This document shows positions 13,504 through 18,071 of a DNA stretch of 18,071 bases, in pieces. Each line of letters begins with the position of its first letter. Positions within the stretch are counted from its first letter, which is position 1. This stretch comes from Methanobacteriota archaeon. GTDB taxonomy: Archaea; Hydrothermarchaeota; Hydrothermarchaeia; Hydrothermarchaeales; SZUA-236. A program made the position numbers and the translations under genes. The notes below the pieces were generated by a model that was not told where the DNA came from, searched no databases, and saw only the letters and a program-made list of their open reading frames with translations. Where the stretch lies: the NCBI GenBank assembly GCA_003695745.1, contig RFHW01000033.1:1-18071 (forward strand). Reading direction: 5' to 3'.

Positions 13504-13516
13504 GATTCCCAGGACC

Positions 13517-13888
13517 TTACACCACTTCCTTGAGCTTGGATGCGATATCCTGAACCTCGCTGGAGATCATGTCCACGCTCACATTGGCTGCGGTGGAAAG
13601 CCCCACAAAGACCGGGCCGCTCTGTATGGAGATTATCTTGTAGTCCGGACCCTCCACCACGATCTTCTCCAGCTTACCCAGCTTCAGCTCCGAATCAAGC
13701 TGGGAGCCGATCCCGGCAGAGAACACGGTGATCGCCCCAAGCTCCTCCTCATTCACATTGCCAGAGACGTCTGAGGCCAGGATAGCCCCGTCAGAGGAGG
13801 TTATGACACAGCCCTCTACTCCAGAGATCTTCCTGAAATCACCTACGAACCTTTTCAAAAGGATATCCTTTTCAGCCACATTAACCAC
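13517..13888 (-). CDS. Stand-alone Roadblock/LC7 domain protein
   Basis: A 123-residue single-domain protein. After a first helix (DILLKRFVGDFRKI) it has GVEGCVITSSDGAILASDV, a classic Roadblock hairpin, then a long helix (EEELGAITVFSAGIGSQL), the GKLEKIVVEGPDYKIISIQSGPVFVGL strands and a final helix (SSEVQDIASKL). Roadblock proteins in prokaryotes commonly act as dimeric regulators or platforms, often for MglA-like GTPases. It is the first gene of the cluster. The start is a GTG at 13888; a second GTG at 13879 is possible. The TATA box centred near 13915 puts the transcription start at the GTG, so the mRNA is predicted to be leaderless. Confidence 0.88.
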   Translation of the reverse strand: MVNVAEKDILLKRFVGDFRKISGVEGCVITSSDGAILASDVSGNVNEEELGAITVFSAGIGSQLDSELKLGKLEKIVVEGPDYKIISIQSGPVFVGLSTAANVSVDMISSEVQDIASKLKEVV

Positions 13889-13908
13889 TAATTTTCCTTG
13901 ATTTGTCC

Positions 13909-13922
13909 TAATATAAAAACCT
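13909..13922 (-). promoter_or_regulatory. Main box A/TATA element of the Roadblock cluster
   Basis: Minus-strand GGTTTTTATATTAG, centred about 27 bases before the GTG start at 13888. This gives a leaderless first gene. Confidence 0.65.
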
Positions 13923-13930
13923 TTTCAACA

Positions 13931-13957
13931 CCGGGCCTACCGGAGTGGGCCGCCCGG
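13931..13957 (-). terminator. GC-rich hairpin after purC
   Basis: CCGGGC and GCCCGG arms flank a 15-base loop directly after the purC stop. On the minus strand it is followed by TGTTGAAAAGGTTTTTAT. It probably ends the purC transcript just before the Roadblock promoter. Confidence 0.5.
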
Positions 13958-13961
13958 GGGG

Positions 13962-14660
13962 CTATCCTGCAAGGACCCTCTCCCTGAGGGCCCTGTAAAA
14001 GCCCATCACATCGCCCATGTCCCTCCTGAACCTGTCCTTGTCCATCACATCCCCGGTCTCAGCATCCCAGAACCGGCAGGTGTCAGGGGAGATCTCATCG
14101 GCAAGTATCACCCTGCCGTCATCGGCCCTTCCGAACTCCACCTTGAAATCCACAAGGATTATGCCCCTCTCTGAAAAAAACCCCTTCAGCACATCGTTTA
14201 TCCTAAGGGCCGTTGCCCGCATGTGCTCCAGCTCCTCACGGGTGCAGAGGCCGAGGGCGAGGGCTATGTCGTCGTTGAGCATGGGGTCATGATACTCATC
14301 GCTCTTATATCCGAACTCCACCACAGGCGGGTCAAGCCTCTGACCCTCTCTGAAGGGATAGCGCCGCACGAGGCTTCCTGCGGCAACGTTCCTCACGATC
14401 ACCTCAAGGGGGATGATCTCCACCTTTCGCACCACCATCCTGTCAGGCCTTCTGTACTCGATGAAATGGGTCTCGATCCCCTCCTCCTCAAGGACCTCCA
14501 TGAGCCGTGCAGATATCTCGGCGTTTATGGCTCCCTTCCCCTTCATCGTCTCCCTCTTTGCCCCGTCCCCTGCGGTGATGTCATCCCTGAAGACTATGAC
14601 CGCCTTCCCGCCGCCGGCATCATAGACGGCCTTGACCTTGCCTTCATATATCAGCTTCAT
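13962..14660 (-). CDS. purC: Phosphoribosylaminoimidazole-succinocarboxamide (SAICAR) synthase
   Basis: Joins CAIR and L-aspartate with ATP hydrolysis in de novo purine synthesis. The ~232-residue product has the full set of family motifs: YEGKVKAVYD at the N-terminus, DDITAGDG, FIEYR, VVRNVAAGSLVRRY around residue 90, PPVVEFGYKSDEYHDPMLNDD, LVDFKVEFGR and LADEISPDTCRFWD. Length is normal. I chose the ATG at 14660 (MKLIYEGK) over an upstream in-frame start at 14681, because it has AGGTG upstream and sits four bases after the stop of the HTH regulator. The pair is therefore an operon. Confidence 0.96.
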   Translation of the reverse strand: MKLIYEGKVKAVYDAGGGKAVIVFRDDITAGDGAKRETMKGKGAINAEISARLMEVLEEEGIETHFIEYRRPDRMVVRKVEIIPLEVIVRNVAAGSLVRRYPFREGQRLDPPVVEFGYKSDEYHDPMLNDDIALALGLCTREELEHMRATALRINDVLKGFFSERGIILVDFKVEFGRADDGRVILADEISPDTCRFWDAETGDVMDKDRFRRDMGDVMGFYRALRERVLAG

Positions 14661-14664
14661 AGCT

Positions 14665-15609
14665 TCAGCACCTGCTTGCAAGGGTCTCCAGAAGCTCTGC
14701 CGACGTCTCCATCCTCCCCAGCTCGGTGAGCTTTATGACGGGCAGACCGTCCACACTCTCCTTTGCATCGCTGGATTCGGCAACGACAAAGGCAGAGCGC
14801 CCTGACAGGTCAGATATCTCCTTGAAAAGCCTTATCTCCCGCAGGGTCCTTTCCGGCCTCCGGTCCACCTTTGTGAGGATGGAGTCATCTTCGCTCTTGG
14901 TAACGGCGTCAAAGGGCGCGCGTTTTATGGGCTGTATCTCAAATCCGATCTCCTCAAGCCTTGTGAAGATGGGCTCGTGATGCGCCTTCACAGTAACGGC
15001 GTAATCCTCCTCCAGAGCAGGTATGAAGAACACCTCGGGCACAGCTGTCACATCCTCGCCCAGATACTCCTCAAGCTTGATCACCGTGAGCAGCGTGGCG
15101 CCCTGATCGCTGTGCTCATAGGCATAGACCATGGTCTTGGAAACCCCGATGTGCTCGGCAAGCTCGCCAAGGGATATCCCCCTCTCCCTCCTCACCCTCC
15201 TAAGCTTCTCCCTGTCGATCTTCACATAGTATCCTCCGCGGGAGGAAAGGGTCACAGGATACTCCTCCCTCACGATGATGTCCTCAAAGGTCTTCAGTGT
15301 TATGGCGTTCAGCCCGTATCTGGTGTAGAGCACGCCGTCATCCATCTGAAAGTGCCGTGTCTTCTCGCCTATGATAAGGGGATAGGCCCTGAATATGCTG
15401 GAGAGACGCTTTATATCTGCGGCCTGATCCTCGCTCAAGCCGTCTATGTTCAGCAGGAACTTGAGGAGCAGGATAAAGGACCTTCTTGCGGCCAGGATGT
15501 CAAAACAGGATACCCTGCCCTCCATTATGCTCACATTAAACCGCTCCTTTTCCAGGAGCTCAACCACCTTGGATATGAAGAGCCTTTTTACGTCCATGAC
15601 AGCGCACAT
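14665..15609 (-). CDS. Archaeal HTH-type transcriptional regulator (COG1395-like)
   Basis: A 314-residue protein matching the conserved archaeal family annotated as a putative HTH-type transcriptional regulatory protein. The Xre-like helix-turn-helix is at about residues 133-185 (KLRRVRRERGISLGELAEHIGVSKTMVYAYE). The N-terminal domain has a restriction-like pattern (CFDILAARRSFILLLKFLLNID-L), and the C-terminal ~110 residues end with a segment like those of the family (KEISDLSGRSAFVVAE). The start at 15609 lies four bases after the stop of the small membrane gene; an internal ATG at 15597 (MDVKRLF) is also possible. Which genes it controls is unknown. It is co-transcribed with purC. Confidence 0.88.
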   Translation of the reverse strand: MCAVMDVKRLFISKVVELLEKERFNVSIMEGRVSCFDILAARRSFILLLKFLLNIDGLSEDQAADIKRLSSIFRAYPLIIGEKTRHFQMDDGVLYTRYGLNAITLKTFEDIIVREEYPVTLSSRGGYYVKIDREKLRRVRRERGISLGELAEHIGVSKTMVYAYEHSDQGATLLTVIKLEEYLGEDVTAVPEVFFIPALEEDYAVTVKAHHEPIFTRLEEIGFEIQPIKRAPFDAVTKSEDDSILTKVDRRPERTLREIRLFKEISDLSGRSAFVVAESSDAKESVDGLPVIKLTELGRMETSAELLETLASRC

Positions 15610-15613
15610 CCCT

Positions 15614-15739
15614 CTATTTGCTTTTTGACGACACCTTATTTATCACGTCCAGAAGCCAGCTTGATAGGAGGAAGAGCCCTACAAATAAAAAAAGGACTAT
15701 CGTTGACTGTATCACAGGAGGGAGCTGTGAAAACTCCAT
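15614..15739 (-). CDS. 41-residue single-helix membrane protein
   Basis: The ATG at 15739 opens a 41-residue frame with one strong hydrophobic segment at about residues 10-30 (STIVLFLFVGLFLLSSWLL) and a basic tail (NKVSSKSK). A longer frame extends to 15859, but that part lies before the predicted promoter and overlaps the divergent gene, so it is not used. The TATA element is centred about 26 bases before this ATG, which predicts a leaderless mRNA. The HTH gene begins four bases after the stop. No family is recognised; promoter position and spacing argue that it is real. It could in principle be a leader peptide. Confidence 0.6.
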   Translation of the reverse strand: MEFSQLPPVIQSTIVLFLFVGLFLLSSWLLDVINKVSSKSK

Positions 15740-15760
15740 GTAGATAGATGGGCTGTGCTG

Positions 15761-15773
15761 GCATAAAAAGATT
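15761..15773. promoter_or_regulatory. TATA element between the 41-residue gene and tiaS, probably shared
   Basis: GCATAAAAAGATT on the plus strand; CTTTTTATGC on the minus strand. On the minus side it is well placed for the ATG at 15739 (about 26 bases). On the plus side it predicts a start near 15792, 12 bases before the tiaS ATG. Confidence 0.5.
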
Positions 15774-15803
15774 TTTGTTCTTTGCAGCAGAGGCTCACTG
15801 GAT

Positions 15804-17039
15804 ATGAAGCTCCGCATAGGCATTGACGACACAGATTCAAAGAAGGGCATGTGCACCACCTACCTTGGCGCCGTGCTCAGGGACAGGCTCAGGTCTTTTG
15901 CCAAGGTGTTGGAGCTGAGGCTTGTGAGGCTCAACCCAAACATACCCTGGAAGACACGTGGGAACGGGGCTGTGGCCCTCACCGTTGAGACCGGCGACTA
16001 CGACAGAGCCGTGTCCGAGACCCTGGAGGTTGTGGAAGACCTCGCCGCACTGGATGTGGAGGGCACGAACCCCGGCGTCGTCATCGCCAAGGGAGATGTT
16101 CCATCAGAGCTCACATCCTTTTATTACAACGCGCTCCATGGCGTGGTGACCATTGAGGACGCCGCAGCCCTTGCAGAGAAACATGGATGCGAACTTCACA
16201 TGTTCAAAGAGGGGCGCGGGATAATCGGGGGCCTCGCCGCCATCGGCGCAGACCTCACAGACCACACCTATGAGGTGATCGCATACCGGACTCCGGAGTA
16301 CTGGGGGAGGCCGAGGCACGTTGATCCATCCTCTGTCTATGAGATGGACAGGGCAACCCGCCCGGCCACATACAACAACGTGGATCCTGAGACAGGCCGC
16401 ATACTCGTCACGCCACGGTCGCCCTGTCCCGTGCTCTACGGGATACGCGGCACAGACAGAGAGGTCCTCATCAGGGCCATGAAGATGATCCGGGCAGGCG
16501 AGCCTGTGGAGAGATGGGCCCTGTATAAGACCAACCAGGGCACAGACGCCCATCTCAAGCCATGCGCCATAGAAGAGATAGAACCATATAGCTCGGTCAT
16601 CATCCGGGGCGTGGTGTCTGAGGCGCCGCGGGTCATTGAAGGCGGGCACGTGATATTCTCCATTGCAGAAGGCGGCTGCTCTGTGGACTGCGCCGCCTAC
16701 GAGCCCACCGGCGGCTTCAGAGAGGTGGTGAAGAGGCTCTGCCCCGGCGACGTGGTCAGGGCCTACGGCGGGGTGACAAAGGAGAATAAAACGGTGAATC
16801 TGGAGAAGCTGGAGGTCCTAGATGTAAAGGAGCTCTTTAAGCTGAAAAACCCTGTCTGCCCAAAATGCGGAAAAACCATGAAATCCGCCGGCAAAGGCCA
16901 GGGGTTCAGATGCCGGGGATGCGGCACAAAGGCAGAGGCAAAAGAGCCTGTGCAGATTGAAAGAGACCTCAAACCCGGACTATACTGCGTGCCCGAGAGA
17001 GCCATGAGACATCTGAGCAGGCCGGTTGTCAGGATTTAG
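15804..17039 (+). CDS. tiaS: tRNA(Ile2) 2-agmatinylcytidine synthetase (TiaS)
   Basis: Uses ATP to attach agmatine to C34 of tRNA-Ile with anticodon CAU, making agmatidine so that the tRNA reads AUA instead of AUG. It is an essential, Archaea-specific enzyme. The 411-residue protein opens with the family signature IGIDDTDS (residues 5-12), followed by RLVRLNPN-PWKTRGNGAV. It later has the GIIGGLAAIGADL-DHTYE-IAYR segment, YNNVDPETGRILV, PCPVLYGIRG and TNQGTDAH. An OB-like region and a zinc ribbon with C352, C355, C370 and C373 follow. Length is normal. It faces the opposite direction from the neighbouring operons. The CAU tRNA elsewhere in this window may be its substrate. Confidence 0.96.
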   Translation: MKLRIGIDDTDSKKGMCTTYLGAVLRDRLRSFAKVLELRLVRLNPNIPWKTRGNGAVALTVETGDYDRAVSETLEVVEDLAALDVEGTNPGVVIAKGDVPSELTSFYYNALHGVVTIEDAAALAEKHGCELHMFKEGRGIIGGLAAIGADLTDHTYEVIAYRTPEYWGRPRHVDPSSVYEMDRATRPATYNNVDPETGRILVTPRSPCPVLYGIRGTDREVLIRAMKMIRAGEPVERWALYKTNQGTDAHLKPCAIEEIEPYSSVIIRGVVSEAPRVIEGGHVIFSIAEGGCSVDCAAYEPTGGFREVVKRLCPGDVVRAYGGVTKENKTVNLEKLEVLDVKELFKLKNPVCPKCGKTMKSAGKGQGFRCRGCGTKAEAKEPVQIERDLKPGLYCVPERAMRHLSRPVVRI

Positions 17040-17067
17040 TCTAATAATTCAGTGTGTAGCTTGGGTT

Positions 17068-17502
17068 TCACTGCTCACCTAAACTCTCTAATTCCTCCTG
17101 AGGTGATGCGACGTTGATATGGGGCGGTGTTTTCTTTCTCTGTTCCACATCCAGTGTAATGAGTTTGGAATTGAAAAGCGAGGCTACCCCCACATAAACG
17201 GCATCACATCCTCGTAACATGTATTTTGCAGCGACTTTGGAGGAGGATTCTGAAAGCTCTCGATCGATGGGAATGAAGAGAAAGTTTGGAAGTTGTCTGA
17301 GTTCTTTCAAGAATCTCAGGGCCTTTTGTGGATCATTGGTGCCTCGTGCTATGGCAGAAGCAATCTCAGCCATAGCTATCTCTGGTACGACAACTGTAAT
17401 CTCCTCCTCCCTAATCCTCTCCATCAATCCTCTGCTGAACTTGTGGTGGTCCTCTTCTTCGATAACAGAATTGGTCAAAACGCTGGCGTCGATGCAGTAC
17501 AT
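17068..17502 (-). CDS. PIN-domain protein, VapC-like toxin candidate
   Basis: A 144-residue PIN domain, a metal-dependent ribonuclease fold used by VapC toxins. The acidic active-site set is complete: D5 in MYCIDASVL, E46 in VVPEIAMAEI, D100 in RGCDAVYVG and D118 in LITLDVE. It begins two bases after the stop of a 66-residue upstream gene, the usual antitoxin-toxin arrangement. This stretch is visibly richer in A and T than the surrounding genes, which suggests acquisition by transfer. The RNA target cannot be read from sequence. Confidence 0.9.
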   Translation of the reverse strand: MYCIDASVLTNSVIEEEDHHKFSRGLMERIREEEITVVVPEIAMAEIASAIARGTNDPQKALRFLKELRQLPNFLFIPIDRELSESSSKVAAKYMLRGCDAVYVGVASLFNSKLITLDVEQRKKTPPHINVASPQEELESLGEQ

Positions 17503-17504
17503 GT

Positions 17505-17705
17505 CTAACGCCTGGCTTCTGAGATGATCTGCCAGCTGGGCTTACGCTCTTTCCAAGACCTGCTTATCTCCCTTCCCACCTCATAGAGCCTTTCCCACGC
17601 CTTAGGGTCCTTTCTCTCCGCCGCTACTCCAAGGCTCTTTTTCATCGCCTTAAGCTCTGTCTCAAGATGAGCTATCTTGTTTTTTAAGGCCTTAACATCT
17701 TCCAT
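17505..17705 (-). CDS. Antitoxin-like small protein paired with the PIN gene
   Basis: A 66-residue protein with an N-terminal coiled coil (LKNKIAHLETELKAMKKSL) and a C-terminal segment W-RLYEVGREISRSW--RKPS-QIISEARR. That tail resembles short proteins that commonly precede PIN toxins in Archaea, where it would wrap the toxin. There is no clear DNA-binding fold, so autoregulation, if any, would need the complex. An SD GGTGA lies seven bases before the ATG at 17705. Confidence 0.78.
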   Translation of the reverse strand: MEDVKALKNKIAHLETELKAMKKSLGVAAERKDPKAWERLYEVGREISRSWKERKPSWQIISEARR

Positions 17706-17734
17706 CTTCTTTCACCGTAGGTTATCATTGGAAT

Positions 17735-17753
17735 CATTAATTTAAATAATTTT
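17735..17753 (-). promoter_or_regulatory. Box A/TATA element for the antitoxin-toxin pair
   Basis: Minus-strand AAAATTATTTAAATTAATG, centred about 40 bases before the antitoxin ATG. This leaves a leader of about 14 bases that includes the ribosome-binding site. Confidence 0.5.
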
Positions 17754-17782
17754 AGCATAATGAAGGGGAAAATGGCGCATCG

Positions 17783-17965
17783 CTACTTCTTTTCCCTGTC
17801 TTTCGCGTGCCTGTCTCTGTTGTCCTTCTTGCCATCGTTGTCATCGTCATCATCCACAGCATCAGGAACACCATCATCATCAGTGTCCTCATCATGATCT
17901 ATCTTGCACTCACTTGACTTCACATCCAAGTGTATCTTAATCCTGTCAGCGGTTGTGATGCCGGA
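17783..17965 (-). pseudogene. Remnant of an acidic, calcium-repeat-like protein (C-terminal end)
   Basis: A 60-residue minus-strand frame ends at the stop codon 17783-17785. Its core, DHDEDTDDDGVPDAVDDDDDNDG, matches the Asp-rich DxDxDGxxD loop of thrombospondin type 3 or EF-hand-like repeats, and a basic tail (K-R-D-R-H-A-K-D-R-E-K-K) follows. Upstream in the same frame a TAA at 17966-17968 interrupts it. No ATG occurs in the open part; in-frame GTG and TTG codons have no clear ribosome-binding site. It therefore looks like the end of a broken extracellular-type protein. A short functional peptide from a non-ATG start is not excluded. Confidence 0.45.
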
Positions 17966-17979
17966 TTACTCTGGCATCA
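17956..17979. repeat. Inverted repeat TGATGCC/GGCATCA
   Basis: Two perfect seven-base arms separated by ten bases. They flank the in-frame stop that breaks the acidic ORF. Confidence 0.6.
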
Positions 17980-18015
17980 TGACCACACAGATAACCAAGC
18001 GTAAAGCCAGAATAT

Positions 18016-18040
18016 GGGTCTCTACCAGCTTATGAGACCC
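18016..18040. repeat. Inverted repeat GGGTCTC/GAGACCC
   Basis: Two perfect seven-base arms with an 11-base spacer, near the right edge of the window. There is no T-run next to it, and I see no gene between 17966 and 18071. Confidence 0.6.
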
Positions 18041-18071
18041 TTCCAGACCCTCTCATTTCACTCTCTCTTCC

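Noticed and set aside
14661..14681. Upstream start for purC overlapping the HTH gene
   Set aside because: The ATG at 14660 has a suitable ribosome-binding site and gives the normal PurC N-terminus; the extra residues are not family-like.
17830..17893. Possible CRISPR-like or microsatellite repeat from the CATCAT/TCATCG runs
   Set aside because: The periodicity is that of Asp codons (GAT/GAC) on the minus strand and has no constant repeat-spacer structure.

Overview
The window is archaeal and looks euryarchaeal in organisation. The evidence is the archaeal spc-type ribosomal run (S14-S8-L6-L32e-L19e-L18-S5-L30-L15-SecY, with the archaeal/eukaryotic proteins L32e and L19e), TTTATA-type box A promoters with several leaderless or near-leaderless starts, a tRNA gene with a bulge-helix-bulge intron, and tiaS, which exists only in Archaea. 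The DNA is GC-rich by eye apart from the last ~1 kb. I cannot place the lineage more finely from sequence alone.

Layout. (1) 1-5230, plus strand: tail of S14, then eight complete ribosomal proteins and SecY, tightly packed with 4-base overlaps or short SD-bearing gaps. (2) 5246-7344, minus strand: a long coiled-coil protein convergent on secY, then a membrane-anchored PCYCGC-motif protein. (3) 7345-7638: a non-coding gap with a hairpin and a degenerate direct repeat. (4) 7639-7758: an intron-containing tRNA with anticodon CAU. (5) 7814-9208: aspartate kinase with two ACT domains, divergent from a 67-residue membrane protein and a stand-alone CheY-like receiver (9267-9914). (6) 9992-13888, minus strand: the most unusual part, a seven-gene cluster of one stand-alone Roadblock/LC7 protein, a DUF2226-type protein, a small three-helix membrane protein, two tandem paralogues with a Roadblock/LC7-like N-domain and an unrecognised C-domain, and two abutting small membrane proteins, closed by a terminator-like hairpin. 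(7) 13962-15739, minus strand: purC, an archaeal HTH regulator (COG1395 type) and a 41-residue single-helix protein with a leaderless start. (8) 15804-17039, plus strand: tiaS. (9) 17068-17705: an AT-richer antitoxin-like/PIN-domain pair. (10) 17706-18071: the remnant of an acidic, calcium-binding-repeat-like ORF plus two inverted repeats.

How the genes fit together. Region 1 is translation and membrane insertion. TiaS modifies C34 of tRNA-Ile2(CAU); the CAU tRNA at 7639-7758 is either that substrate or elongator tRNA-Met. Region 6, perhaps with the neighbouring receiver and 67-residue membrane protein, resembles an undescribed membrane-associated signalling or scaffold module. Roadblock proteins often regulate small Ras-like GTPases, but no GTPase is encoded here, so the partner would have to be elsewhere. 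That function is inference; the gene contents and the paralogy are read directly.
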